Source: Camellia lanceoleosa (taxonomy: Eukaryota > Streptophyta > Magnoliopsida > Ericales > Theaceae). From it: DNA of 64,000 nt. The notes beneath the pieces were generated by a model. It saw nothing but the letters and a program-made list of their open reading frames with translations, was not told the origin of the DNA and searched no databases. Below are positions 10,031 to 22,049 of the stretch, one piece after another; the first letter of the stretch is position 1, and every line of letters starts with the position of its first letter. The position numbers were made by a program, and so were the translations under genes. The DNA lies in the NCBI GenBank assembly GCA_025200525.1, contig CM045762.1:87920717-87984716 (forward strand), read 5' to 3'.

Positions 10031-10785
10031 TTGTCCACTTTTGGATGTACCCTCATGATTTTGAAGATTTTGTTCTTTCCTTAGGAAAAGGCTTTGTGTT
10101 AATTTGAATGAGTTAGTTAACTTATGTAGCAGAGTGTGATTTCCTCACGGAACGATGCGCTCTCACATAGAAGTTAGTCAACTTATGTAATGGAGTGTGC
10201 TTTTCTTATAGAACGATGTGGGATGGACACCCATTGGAATTAGTCAACTTATGTAATAAAGTGTAGTTTCCTTATGAAGCAATGTGGGATGAACACCCAT
10301 TGGGCTCTCACATAGGAGTTAGTCAACTTATGTAATGGAGTGTGGTTTTCTTACGAAGCGATGTGGGATGGACACCCATTGGGCTCCCACATAGGTCCTT
10401 AGTTGACTGGCTTCCTGAGAAAGGAGTTACAATTTATGGTCAACTTATGTAGTGAGTGATGTGTGATGGACACCCATTGGGCTCCCACATAGGAGTTAGT
10501 CAACTTATGTAGTGGAATGTGGAGTATTGTGGAATGGACACCCATTGGGCTCCTACATAAGTCCCTAGTTGATTGGCTTCCTAAGAAGGAAGTTCCCACG
10601 GACGATGCCAAATGAAATAGTCAACCCCCCATTAGCACAATATTATCTGCTTCGGGCATACTCTCACGGTTTTGTTCTTCCCTTAAGAAAAGGCCTTGTG
10701 CTAATTTGAATGAGTTAGTCAACTTACATAGTAGAGTGTGGTTTTCTCGCACATTGATGTGGGATGGACACCCATTAAGTTTCCA
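10031..10785. repeat. tandem array carrying CGATGTGGGAT and CACCCATTGGGC
   Basis: Units of about 60-80 bp begin AGTCAACTTATGTARTGGAG, continue to a GTGTGGTTTTCTTAYGAAGC motif, then GATGTGGGATGGACACCCAT and TGGGCTCCCACATAGG. Starts are seen near 10,113, 10,175, 10,243, 10,321, 10,439, 10,499 and 10,717. A higher-order duplication of about 620 bp is also visible: GAAAAGGCTTTGTGTTAATT near 10,085 and GAAAAGGCCTTGTGCTAATT near 10,687. The reverse complement of CGATGTGGGAT is ATCCCACATCG, which fits the plant snRNA upstream element consensus RTCCCACATCG, but no snRNA body or correctly spaced TATA box was seen. Confidence 0.8.
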
Positions 10786-10789
10786 CAAT

Positions 10790-11377
10790 TACAATTTGAC
10801 ATTGTTCTTCAAATTCTTCCCCATATTTCTCCACATAATGGACCTAATTTTTGTTAGAGCTCACATACACGCGCCGTAGTTTGACCCAGCATTTTTTGGA
10901 AATGACTTAGCATTTCAAAATCTGTAGAAGGCAATTGAGATTCTCACTCTAGCTAACTCCAACATCCTTTGCATTTTTTGAGCTTTAGAATGGAATTGAG
11001 TTCAGTTTGTTTTTCATCCAATTGTATTTTTTTTTTTCAAGACAAGGAACCTCTCCAAGGTAGGTCTTCATTTACCCACTTTTGGAGAGTAAACATGAAT
11101 ATCTAGAATCACTCACAAATCACAAATATAATCAATTTATATAAATTAAATTTTAGAGTAATCACATAATGACATGTGTGTTTTGAGTGTTGTAAAATTC
11201 TAACAATATGAGAAAATAGTTTAAGAATTTAAGCCTCTAAAAGACCACAACCTTTTTACTTATACATTACTGTAGATAATTTTTATTTATTTATTTATTT
11301 ACATAATAGTACAGATTAGCAAGGAATTGTTTCAACTTCTTTTTTCAAATAGTATTTTCAACATTTTTTTTGGCTGA

Positions 11378-11412
<35 letters not shown>

Positions 11413-11771
11413 GTGTGTATTGTAAACAAATGTGAGGCTTGTCTAATCAATTTTGATGAATACAAAATTTTATACTTGGGTCTTTGGCCCGACTCACTTC
11501 AGCGCCCAGCTCGTCCTATAAAGATTTTAATTAGGAGTTTGTAACCTAAGCCCATTCATAAGCCTGCATCGGCCAACCCAACTTGACAATCCAATTAGTC
11601 AGTAACCTAGACCGTCCACTGAAAGAAATTCCTGGCAATCCTATACTTGTTTGAGCCCGTTATCATGATACTTAAAAAAATAAAAAATAAAAAAATAAGG
11701 CCCAAAAATGAATATTTAACTCGCAAGAGCCCACTTTCAAAACTCATTAAGGCACACGATCAAATGGCTAA
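10790..11771. other. spacer with (TTA)n
   Basis: No gene recognised. A TTA run lies at about 11,379-11,412. The stretch from about 11,460 (GGCCCGACTCACTTCAG) to 11,700 has a different composition, richer in G and C, with the look of a degraded dispersed repeat, but I cannot classify it. Confidence 0.5.
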
Positions 11772-12553
11772 GGGCGGTTTGGCATCCTTCAAAAAAGTTA
11801 AAAAGTCAAAAAATTATTAAAGAAATTAAAAAGTTATCACTATTTATCAAAAAATAAAAAATAAAAAAATAAATTTTACAAAAAAAAAAAAAAAAAAAAT
11901 ACAACTCACTTCTCACGTGAGTTGTACTTTAGCTGACTTTGGTTGGACAAAGGGAACAGGTGGGTGCATAAATAAGACGGTGCTGTTCGGCCTGTGAAGC
12001 CCATCACGAATCCCGTTTTGATAATCTGAACCATTCAATGTATAGAACTTGTCGAGTACTATATGTTTGTAAAAAATCATGTTGATCGGATATTACTAAC
12101 TACATAATCAAATCAGTTTTGTATAAAAAAAAAAGATGGTGTTATAGTTAACAGTTGACAAAAAACTAATCCGATCAGATAGCTATCAATATCCAATCAA
12201 CGTCATTTTTTACAAGCATATAGTACTCAACGAGTTCTACATATTCAACGGTTTTGATTAGCAAAACGGGAACCATGGTGAGCCCCTACGTGCCGAACAA
12301 CACCGTCCAATTCAATGCCCGAAAAGGAGGCAAGCATCTCTTATACACTACTCTGTACAATGCTGCTATTATACTGCCCACTGTACTGTCTACTCGCAAA
12401 AAACTTCTCCTATACACTAATTTATACAAATTTTTAATACACATTTTTTCGTAAAAAGTCAAAAAGTTATCTCAAACAATCATCTTTTTTTCCTTAACTT
12501 TTTAATCCAAAAAGTAAAAAAGTATACTTATTTAAGACATTCCAAACAACCCG
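11772..12553. mobile_element. Tourist-like element with nested insertion
   Basis: Ends GGGCGGTTTGGCATCC and, in reverse complement, CGGGTTGTTTGGAATG, flanked by TAA at 11,769-11,771 and TAA at 12,554-12,556. The outer parts (AAAAAGTCAAAAAATTATTA; AGTCAAAAAGTTATC) resemble the MITE at 3634. The interior is occupied by the foldback at 11,976-12,307. A 9-bp-stem palindrome, ACAACTCAC...GTGAGTTGT, lies near 11,902-11,926. Confidence 0.65.
11976..12307. mobile_element. foldback MITE nested in the Tourist-like element
   Basis: GACGGTGCTGTTCGGC (11,976) matches the reverse complement of the right end, GACGGTGTTGTTCGGC (12,307). The arms stay similar for about 130 bp, through CCCGTTTTG, AGAACT, GAGTACTATATG and TTGTAAAAAAT. 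The 66-codon plus-strand frame at 12,254 lies mostly in the right arm and is not a gene. Confidence 0.75.
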
Positions 12554-12822
12554 TAAATTTCATTCCAACAGCTATATTGATTATGTTACATGATTGATAT
12601 TTAATTTTATGAGAAATCGAAAAAAGGAAAGAAAAAAGTGAATGAAAATACTTGAAATATGTTGAGTACCAGACAAAAAGGAAAAAGAAAAAAAGAAATT
12701 AATGGAAATATTAAATGTCGGGAATGGAAAAAGTGTAGAAGGTGATAATATAAATTCAATGGTCTCAGCCTAGCCTGGCCCAACTTGATTTTAACCCGTA
12801 TGATTAGAGTCTATAATCGGTG

Positions 12823-15800
12823 TTAGTCCTGAGTTTTTCAGGCCCAAGGCGAAACATTAAAATGGGAGTCCTTTACATATAATGACAAAAAGAAAAAGAA
12901 AAAGAAAAAAACTGTGGGGAAATGAAAAGTACTTATATTACTAAATTTTACTTACAAAAAGACATGAAAAATCATTACAAAACCTCAAAAAGATAAAAAT
13001 ATAACACTGTCGCTTTATAGTTTAGCAAATTTAGTTTACAAAACCAAAAAAAAAAAAAAAAAAAAAAAAACTAAAGAAATTAACAATCAACTAAATATTA
13101 GTTTTCTTGCATTTTTAAATGCAAAAATACTAATTAAACTTGCACAATCTAGCTTATCAACCATATCTTTTTGAATAGATAAAATAGCCAATATGTTCAA
13201 TCTGTCTTGAGATATGGTTGATCGCAGATAAGATTTGATCAACTTTAACTGTGAAAAGCTCCTCTCTCTAGAGGCCATTATAACAAGTATAGCAACGATA
13301 TTCTGTAAGCAATCCATGCATTTGGAAATAGCCATTCAGTACACTTTCAAATAATTGACCAGTTCAATTGGCCTGTTGGTTTCTTTTGGTAAAACTTCTA
13401 TCATAACTTTCAATTCTAAACATAAATATGTCCCAGCAATATTAGAGCATCCATCATTTCTCAAAAAATCTTCAAGATTAATGCAATAACTCTTTAATCA
13501 TTCATCACTAGCAAAATTTAACTTCTTCAAATCAAACAAAATCCAAAAATTTCTTCATATTTTTAAATTGTTCAAACCTACTCTTCAGTGAAGAAAGATC
13601 TTGATCCACTATATATGTAAAGTAATTAACTCTAAAGGATTCTTCAGTTGACTGTGCCACCTCTTCACTTACATTCTCATCAAGTTGTTTCTTCCTCCGA
13701 TGGACATGTTTTTCATGAAATATAGATTCAATTTCCATTGTAATTGCAGCTTCTAGCTTCACTCATCGCCTCCACACAACTAGTTTCTCTATCCCTTTCA
13801 AGAAAGGTAATGAGTCCTTTTAATTGATTTACAACAACATATGCATATCTTCATTTTGAAAGGTCTTTCTAACAGAGTTGATAGCAAACAATAGATTATG
13901 CCAAATAATCATGCCAACCAAAAATTCAAAATTCTCAATTTCACAGGTTGCTAGGGACTCAGCTTCACTCTTTGTTTTGGGATCTTCATTAGTATTTACC
14001 AAATCAAGTAAAGCATCTCTTATTTGTGGGGCTTGGTATTCTATGGTTTTAACACTTTCAATGGAACTTTCCTAACAAGTTTGTGACAATGGCTTAAGTG
14101 TGAGACCTTCCACATTATCTTTAAAAACTTTCCACCACTTTTTAGAAAATGAAAACAAGAAATATATACGTTGTACCACACCAAAAAAAGAAATAGCTTT
14201 AGAACAAAAGAGGGCCACATCACAAAGTGCAAGGTTAAGATTGACAATCATATGGTTTGTAGAATGCTTTAAGATTTATTTCAAGTAGTTTTTTTCTAAA
14301 TGCCTTTGTGTTTCCCTTTCATATTAGAGCCATTGTTTTGTCCTTTTATGTCACTAATATCAAGTTGGAGTGTGCACAATAAAGAGTCACAACACCGATG
14401 TATCATACACCTTACAAAATTCTAAGAAGAACTCCTTGAACTTTATTGGACTTGTTGAAACATCCACACATTGTATTACAAGGGACATTTGTTCCTCATA
14501 ATTTATATTTGGTGTACAATCAAGTATAATTGAAAAATACTTGGCTTCTTTGATTCTTTGAACAATTGTACTTTTGATCACACCCGCTAACATTTGTATC
14601 AATTCATTTTCGATTTTGTAACCAACATAATGGTAATGAATTTCTTTCCTTTCAATACGCTGGATGTGTTCTTTCAATAATGAATCAAGATCAGCAATCA
14701 TTTCAATTAAGCTAAAAAAACTTTCCATTTCTCTTTTGATGAATCTTCTCATTGTCTCCACGAAATGCTATATTATTTTTAGTAAGAGTTTTCACAACAA
14801 CAACAATCCTTAGTAATACTTGTTTCCAATGTTCTCTGTCTTGATTGATTTGTTATTGCACACTTTTATCAATTGTTTCAATCTTCTACAATCTAACTTC
14901 CAATTCAATCCATTTGTTCATGCAAATAATGTGCTAATTGCTAGTTTCATGACTACCAAGCCTCTGACCGAGATTCTTCCAATCTTTAAATCCTACAATA
15001 GCCAGTTGAATATTGTTTTCATCTCACTTAAACAACTCACAACAAAAGAAAAAAATTTACAACAAAAGGGAAAAAAACTTTGTCTGAAGCATTAGAATAC
15101 ACTAGCCATTTTCTGTCTTGTTTCTCTATATTTGGTAAATGCTGGATATAATGTGTGGAGGAGAAATATCTAACAAATTCATCTTTTGGAAAATCCACAT
15201 CAGCACCTCTAATAGGACCTCTTTCTACCAATAAGTCTCTAAAATTTTGATCATCCTTGTCCCAATAGCTTGGATCATAAATGTTCAAGGGTCCACATTC
15301 TACAGTGAAATCTTTATTTTGTTTAGGTTCTTCATTCACTAACTCTTCATTATCATTATCATTCTCATTTTCATTCAAGTATTGATTTGGTTCTTCATTT
15401 TGCTTAGGTTATTAACTCACAAAATCTTCAAATTCTTCATTAATATTATCTTTATTATCAACTAAATCTAAAGCCTCTATTTATTTTCTGTGGGTAAAAA
15501 CTTATGAAGAGTTCCCGTTTGAGATTGAATTAATTTTTTTTACTTGTTGTTTATTTTTTCCTTTTTTCACATCCAAAGCTATAATTTCTAAGACCCATGA
15601 TGTAAAATTAATTCAAATTGAATAGAAATTCAATTTATTATTTACAAATTTTTCTCAATATATTTTGTATTCTAATTTAGACCATTGAATTTTTTTAGGG
15701 CCATTTTGTTTGGACTGTTTGTGAACTTAAGGAATATTGGGATGGGCATCAATTTTGGACTATTGGTATTATATGAACTTAATATATTTTGGAGTCCTTA

Positions 15801-15860
15801 AATTTTATTAAATTTTTGGGATGTAAGGTGGTGGTCTGGCTTGTCTTGGACCAGGGCCGA
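12823..15860 (-). mobile_element. degraded hAT element (approximate limits)
   Basis: The hAT-type transposase relic lies between two stretches that look like remnants of hAT termini: CCTGAGTTTTTCAGGCCCAAG near 12,828 and CAGGGCCGAGCCTG near 15,853. A 25-base A-run (13,046-13,070) sits just past the gene's 3' end. I could not find an 8-bp target duplication, so the limits are approximate. Confidence 0.45.
13087..15378 (-). pseudogene. hAT transposase-like (TTF-type zinc finger protein), broken
   Basis: Read on the minus strand, three parts of the TTF-type/hAT transposase family appear in the right order but in different frames. The N-terminal part (15,378-15,037) has an acidic start, then LNIYDPSYWDK, LLVERGPIRG and DRKWLVYS, which is the region ahead of and into the TTF-type zinc finger. 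The middle (14,761-14,387) has SLLKEHIQRI, EAKYFSIILDCTP and EEQMSLVIQCVDVS, as in DUF4371. The C-terminal part (13,335-13,087) has ASRERSFSQLKLIKSYLRST followed by LNILAILSI, the hAT dimerisation domain. A further fragment (13,762-13,532) fits between. Stops and frameshifts separate them, so no transposase can be made. Intact relatives are usually 700-800 residues in one long exon; this relic covers about that length. Confidence 0.88.
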
Positions 15861-15987
15861 GCCTGCATATAGGTAGGATGTGATTTCAATTTTCTGAACA
15901 ATCTTGGCCTCACCAAGCTTGTTGACTAGTCAAAGTTTGAGAGACTCAATTCATATATGAGACTTGGACACATTATTTGCAGTAAGG
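15400..15987. other. spacer beyond the hAT gene
   Basis: No gene. It may contain the 5' untranslated end of the hAT element. The last bases, TAAGG, precede the LTR start at 15,988. Confidence 0.5.
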
Positions 15988-16162
15988 TGTAGACACCCCA
16001 TTTTTTATTAGTCTTAAGACTTGGGCACTTTCTCTTGGGTACCCAATGATGAAAACAAGATGTGGTAGTCCTATTGATTCCTTGGATAGAAGTATAAGGT
16101 TTGAACTTTTAAACCAACCAAGCAACTGTTTTGGCTAAAACACTTTTCGACCAAATGAGAAC

Positions 16163-18378
16163 TGCAATGCCCCGAGTCCTTTTAAAGCAAAAATTGAGTG
16201 TATTAATTTGTAATTTCTGTCTTTTTTAGTGGTGTTCATCATTGTTAAGCCTTTTGAGTCTCGTGTTGTTATCTATTCTTCTTGTGATTGTTCCTGTATG
16301 TACATTTTAGTGTGTTCTGAGATGTCATCTTGTGCTTTTGGGTATTGGAGTGAAACCAGGAAGGCGGGAATGTGTTGAGGTTGTTTTGTCTCAGTTTCAG
16401 GTTGAGACCACTCGAGCAGTTATTTTGTCGCTCGGGCGGTGACATCGACCTTCCAGTATCTCATTTTGTAGTCTGAATTTCTAGGAGTAAGTGTTCTCTG
16501 CTTGAGCATCGCTGGAGTAGTCCTTTGCAGAAGGGGAAAAGAGATTATGGGAGTTGGTATTCTTCGCTTGAGCCCAGAATTGTTCGCTTAAGCGGTCCTC
16601 AAGTTTGAATTGTTTGTTCAAGCGTAGGTTTGGTCGCTCGAGCGGTTTGTTCGCAATTTGCTCCTAAAAATGTGTCCAGTCACTCAAAAGTTAAGCCCTT
16701 ACACACTTGTCTTTCACTTTTCACTTCACTCTCTCTCTACATGAACTTTCACTCTCTTTTATCTCATCTCTCTCTAGAAATCGTCTACCCATTTCATTTA
16801 TTTCCTTGATCTCTTCTTATCCATTGAGATTTGGAGCATAGTGCCTTCTTTGATTTTGGAGAGCTCATCAAGGGCTATGTTGTGTGCGGTGGAGATCGGG
16901 TTTTGACGCCGTTGATTTTGAAACTTTTCATCTTTTCTTTTCAAAGTCTTGAGGTAAGGAGTTTCTTTGAGTTATATATATGATTTTAGCATGTCTTATT
17001 CATTTCACTACAATTTCAAGTTTGGTTTTGGGTATTTAAAGTGTTGAATCTAAAAAATGTTAGAGAAATGGTGTCTTTTTTTTTTTTTTTTAAAGATTTG
17101 GTCTAAGATAAATTATTTTGTGAACTATGAACCATTTGGGGATGCATGCAAGAAGATATTTTGAAAATGAACGAAAAATCCTCTTTTGATCAAACCCTAG
17201 GTTTTGGGGCAATTTGGGAAAAGTGTATCCATGAAATTGATGTTAAATCCTTTGAGAAATTGAAGAAATCTTTCCTATTGTTGTTATGTGGTTGTGGTTG
17301 AGAAATTATGATAATATGTGGTGCGTATGTTTAGATTATGGAAAAATGGAAATGAATGTTGATTGTGAGCATGAGGGAATGCCATATGTCACATGGATTC
17401 GTATCTTGTCATGATTTTGAGAACTATTGAAGCATGGGAGTTACTTGAACAAGTGTTGAGAATTATGAAGAAATTGTACAAAGGAGATATCTAAATGAAA
17501 TTCTCTCTCATTTCAATCATTTGCATCATCTTGAATATTGTTCATCTACAGCTATGCCTTGGAAATTAATCCATTGTTTTGAGAAAACAATTGTTGTTAT
17601 TGAAACGTTTTGGGGTAAATACGTTTGGTAAGTTCAGTTAGGGGTGTAATTGGTATTGTTTAAGTTGGCCTGAGTGTTCAGGGTGAAAGATCGAAAACAC
17701 TTGTGGAGGTACCATGTGCTTTACGGTTAAGAGCTGGTAAAGTGAGTGATTGGTAGTGCTTGTTATGCGTACTTGGCAGACACCAGCCTACAGATTACCT
17801 AAATCGTATTTACTACCCCATTGTCTAAATTTGAATTTCATAAAGAAAATGAACTTTTGAATGGGACATTGCATGTATTTTCAAAAGAAATGCAAAACTT
17901 TGATATGTGAACATGGCATCGCATTGCATTCATGTATATGAGATTACTTAAACGTATATACTTTGTTAAGAAATCTCTACTAAGCTTTGTGCTCACTCCT
18001 AGTGGATCTGTTGCATTAAAGAATGTGGTGATCCTGCTTAGTTGAAGGTGTGGAGTGTATTGAGGACAAGAGGCTCTCATTTTGTGTGATTGTTGGCAAG
18101 CTAAGGGCTTAATATGCTTGGGTTTGACACCCTTTTTGTGTAACTGGGCTTAAGCCATGGAACTTGTAGCCTTTGGGTATTTACCTTGTTATCTCTTTTA
18201 CTTTTATGTGGTTACACATGCTATGGATTCATTCTTTTAGGAGCTTGAATATGTACTCCATGCGAACACTTTTGTGTACCTCTCTTATGAAATGAAATAC
18301 AAATTGAGGGAATTATTTAACCCAGGTTAGATCGTTTATTGGAAGATAATTATCATGTCTATTTTTTGGGGCGTTACA
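16163..18378 (+). mobile_element. solo LTR 'X' (TGCAATGCCCC...GGGGCGTTACA)
   Basis: Begins TGCAATGCCCC and ends GGGGCGTTACA, the short inverted ends of an LTR, and is flanked by AGAAC at 16,158-16,162 and AGAAC at 18,379-18,383. At 2216 bp with a 5-bp duplication it is a classic solo LTR. It contains a cluster of CGCTCGAGCGG-like palindromes (16,392-16,650) followed by a CT-rich stretch with TCTCTCTCTAC, which suggests a promoter. Removing it and one AGAAC rejoins LTR C. The 80-codon minus-strand frame at 17,838 is not a gene. Confidence 0.9.
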
Positions 18379-18513
18379 AGAACCTTTTTCAAAATGAGTT
18401 TAGTTGTGCAGTTCCAAACATTGTGAATATATCCTGAGGCTCATATTTTCAAAATCAAAGTGTTGTATTTTTTTAATTAGCCAGAGCAACAAATGCAGTG
18501 AAAATGAATGAAA

Positions 18514-18785
18514 GAGATGAAATCCTTTGAAATACGTGTTTCTCCTCTCAATTCAGACTAACGTTATCTTGTTGATCTAAATGATGTGCTTTTTGACTGG
18601 TCGGACAACATGTGATAGCTGATCAAAATTGCACTCAGCCGATCACCAAAGAGGTGAAATCCTTTGAAATATGTGTTTCTTCTCTCAATTTAGACTAACC
18701 TTATCTTATTGATCTAAATGATGTGCTTTCTGACTGGCTGGACAACTTGTGATAGCTGATCAAAATTGCACTCAGCTGATCACCA
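18514..18785. repeat. two tandem ~135-bp units in LTR C
   Basis: GATGAAATCCTTTGAAATACG and GGTGAAATCCTTTGAAATATG start two units, each continuing TCAATTYAGACTAAC, GATCTAAATGATGTGCTTT, GACTGG, GTGATAGCTGATCAAAATTG and CTCAGCYGATCACC. Confidence 0.85.
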
Positions 18786-18960
18786 AATGGAATGACGGGC
18801 AAAATGTTCTGCGTACAGAGCATTTTTGGGGATTTCAGCTTGTTCAACACACTTTACGTAAATATCTCAAATATTTAAGCCATGGGCACTCTAAATAGAG
18901 CTCGACAACCTCTTTCTAAGTGTTGAAAAAAATTGCCCAAGGCATATACAAGGATATTGA

Positions 18961-18961
18961 C

Positions 18962-19004
<43 letters not shown>
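18961..19004. repeat. (TC)n microsatellite in LTR C
   Basis: Nearly pure TC run. It lies about 70 bases after CTCTAAATAGAGC (18,890), a TATA-like site, in the place where B's LTR has its own CT-rich leader. Confidence 0.95.
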
Positions 19005-19007
<3 letters not shown>

Positions 19008-21359
19008 TTCCTACCTACCACCTTCTAACTTTAACAACAAAACACCATTAAAGCTTCATCTTAAGTTGCTAGCCAAGCTCTTGGACCTCTTAGGATAGAT
19101 CTAAAAGTTCTTAAGGGAACCAAGATAGAGTTTGTGGAACAATGGGACTCACCCTCTTTAAGAGGTGAATTTTTGCATCTTCAATCACTTTTCTCCTACT
19201 TTTTCTTCTGTGCTAACTCTATTTTCATCATGTAATTGTTGTAATTCCTCATGGATGTGGGGGGAGTAAAATTTAGCTACCTATTCATTGAGTCGATAGC
19301 TTTTTCTTTCCCTTCCTTGCTTTCTTTAGCTAAGTTTCATTGTTTTTACTCATTTGGATCCTTGTGGATGTGTTTGGGAGTAGCAACTAGCCATCCATTA
19401 ACAAGTTTGACATATAGACTAACTTTTCTTTTTTGTTTCACACTTACTCTTCACCTATCCGATCCCTTAAGGATATTAGCCTATGTGTGTCAACCTATGC
19501 TCAATGCTAATGAGTAAAAGGGTTGTCTCATAATAATACTTAGGGGATTCTTAGGATTTTATGGTGAAAGAGTTGTGTTTTCCTTTCTCGTTGATTGTTT
19601 TTGGAAGTAAAATAAGAGATTTTGGGTCAAAGAGTGTTGCAACCTCATTTCTCAATCATCTATGAACATAGAAAATGGTGGAGACATCCTTGTTCTATGA
19701 ATAGGAGAGGAGTTTTCAATGGCTTTGATGAATCCCTTATTTTGAAAGCAAAGCTTCCACTAAGAAATGATCTGCATTAATCTACATTCTCTGCGTAATA
19801 ACATTGATTTGGGTATTAATTTGTCCTTACTCAGAAAGAGATGATTTAGGTTCCCATTCATTTCTTAGGCTTGAGTTTGTTCTTGATTTGATCCGTTTAA
19901 CTTGTTAATTTTATTGCAAGATATTTGTTGTATATATCTGTTTATGCTATGGTTAAGGATTGGGGCCCATCTATGTCATCTCTAAGTTATTCTTGTGAGC
20001 AAATGGGATAGAAAGGATAAGCACCTCTCAGAAAGTGTCTTTGGCTTCTATTCTAGAAAGTCTGCACTAACCCAAATTCTGCCAGGAAAAAGAGTTCGGC
20101 CGGTCCATTTTCTATTCGGCCGGTCACTGTTATGCATAGTCGGCTAACTTCTCCAAGAACAGAGTAGACATCTTCTGCGAGGGTGGTCTCCTGGGTAATT
20201 CTGGAGCTGTTGGCTGAGTTATTCTATTTATTTAACATGATTTGTTAGATTTAACATTAATTTGGCTAAATCCATTCATTTTTGTACTAACTCCTCCAAC
20301 CCCACTTCATTTTTTTTTTTAATTATTATTATTCATTCAATTGTTATAATAATTTCCCCCCATTTTCTTCTCTCATCCATTCGAAATAATAACTTCTAAC
20401 CCCAAGTCTTTCTATCCTTTTTATTTACATGCTTTTTGTGTATGTTGTACACCATCACGTTTTATTTATCATACCCATGTTGTGCATCCATTTTCCATGC
20501 ATATGGATTCGATTTATTTGCAATTGTGGGTTTTATCAATTCAAAGGTGGTTCTATGCTCTATCTCATGTCCTGAAATGATACATGTGCTATGTGGCAGT
20601 AACTGAATCCTTAGTTGCATATTATGGGTGTCTCGCATTAGTTAGTTGTATATAAGATCATGCATGTATGCTAACCTATTATTTTGGCTCATCCCGGAGT
20701 ACTAGGTGAGCGTTTCTTTGCTTTAGCATACTATATTTGTGTGTTACTTATCATATTCATTGCTATACCATGAGGCTAAATGCTTAATTGAGATATATTT
20801 ATGAATGCTAGTGGATGGAGGTTGTGTTGCTCATATTAGAATGTAATTGATTCTTATGCTTCTGAGTTTGTACGAAAATGCTTTCCAAAAATTGCATGAA
20901 ATCAAAGCATAACCAAAATTAGTGACACAGTTTATATTTTGATTGCCTCAAATAGTAGTGTTAGTATTAATAATAATTGGAACCTGAATATATGTCGATT
21001 ATAAAAACTACATCATGGCTTAGTAAAGACTAATCTTTTATAGGGTCAGCGGAGGTACTTAATTAATGACTTTCCTCACTCATACCTAAGTTCTCAAGCC
21101 GAGACACTTTGGTTATAACATACAGTGGCCTTTGGCACGAGTTTCGAGTTTCCCAATTTTTCCAAAAGATTAGGTGGAAACTCTGAAATCTAGTGATATA
21201 GTCCATTCCTGACAAATGTTTTCCAATAAAATAGATTTTCTATAAAAGTTACCAGATCTAGACTCTCATTTTTCGTTTCACATTGCACTAGTGATATCAG
21301 ATCAGAAATCGAGAGTCTGAACTGTTGGGTGTGCTTGCTAACCCCAAAGGCATCCTACA

Positions 21360-21954
21360 CTGGGTAAGTCCAATTTAGTCCGTTGATCCAGCCCGTTGAT
21401 GACCCTATTTGTAAGTCAATAAAATTATAAAAATATCATATAATATTTTATTGTTAGTAGATTATATGCCATATTGCCTTTTACAACAAATGGATTAATT
21501 TTCATTACAAAATGGTTGGAAGGCTAAAACAATCCAACATTGTGTAATTAGCTTGACCTAATCATTGCATTTGTTTTTCTGCTATGACACATTGGATTAT
21601 TTTATTTTATTTTAGTTTTTCTGTCATTTGTTTGTTGTGATGGAAGTTTTTAATTAAGCGCTTTGCTAGGTATTTTGTATTTAGCAATCTTGTTAGACAA
21701 AACTCTTTTCAAATGTTATTGCATTATCACTTTTTCTTTTGTGAGTTTGTGTGTATTTAGATGCAGATCCAACCCAATTGTGATTTTTTCTATGTTATAT
21801 CATTGTTATGATTTGTTGTTGTGTGTTTGTAGATATAATTCAATTCTTGTTTCATTGGATTAAATATATGATTGTTTGTTTGGCAATTGTTGTTCATCGT
21901 TAAAATTGAATCCTAATTGCAAATCTCAATCTTGTAGGTTTTTAAGATTTTCAA
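21360..21954 (+). other. probable copia LTR end or leader
   Basis: No gene. Because a copia-type primer-binding site follows at 21,955, at least the right part should be the 3' end of a copia LTR. I could not fix where that LTR starts. The 66-codon frame at 21,663 has no recognisable similarity. Confidence 0.4.
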
Positions 21955-21975
21955 TTGGTATAGAGCAGGTCACTC
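21955..21975 (+). other. copia-type primer-binding site, decayed
   Basis: TTGGTATAGAGCAGGT resembles the TTGGTATCAGAGC site complementary to initiator tRNA-Met used by plant Ty1/copia elements, with one base missing. It lies shortly upstream of a copia gag relic. Confidence 0.65.
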
Positions 21976-22049
21976 AATCTTTATTTTTTCAAGGCTATAG
22001 AAGCGACATCTTGTTTGTTTTGTGATCTTGGATTCAATTCATGAGGGGA

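Larger units (their letters stand above)
15988..21359 (+). mobile_element. LTR 'C' of the TGTAGACACC family, probable solo LTR, interrupted
   Basis: Starts TGTAGACACCCCATTTTTTA and continues CTTAAGACTTGGGCACT, the same start as the LTRs at 31,039 and 44,546 and the reversed one ending at 54,267. After removing the solo LTR X inside it, the sequence GTTCC...GAGGCTC...GTGGAAATGAATGAAAGAGA-like order follows that of B's LTR. It ends near CATCCTACA, matching the TCTACA end of the reversed copy. No primer-binding site follows, so I read it as a solo LTR. Flanks TAAGG and CTGGG do not match, so either an end is misplaced or the duplication has decayed. Without X it is about 3.15 kb, shorter than B's LTR. 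Confidence 0.7.

Noticed and set aside
10200..10400. snRNA gene promoter on the minus strand
   Set aside because: The upstream-element match is present but no TATA box at the required spacing and no snRNA sequence follow; the motif repeats with the array.
13878..15095. plus-strand frames across the hAT region
   Set aside because: They are shadows of the minus-strand transposase relic, which has clear family motifs.
15988..21359. 5' LTR of a full-length element with internal region at 21.4-24 kb
   Set aside because: A copia-type, not a tRNA-Arg-type, primer site follows, and the gag there is copia; so LTR C is better read as solo.
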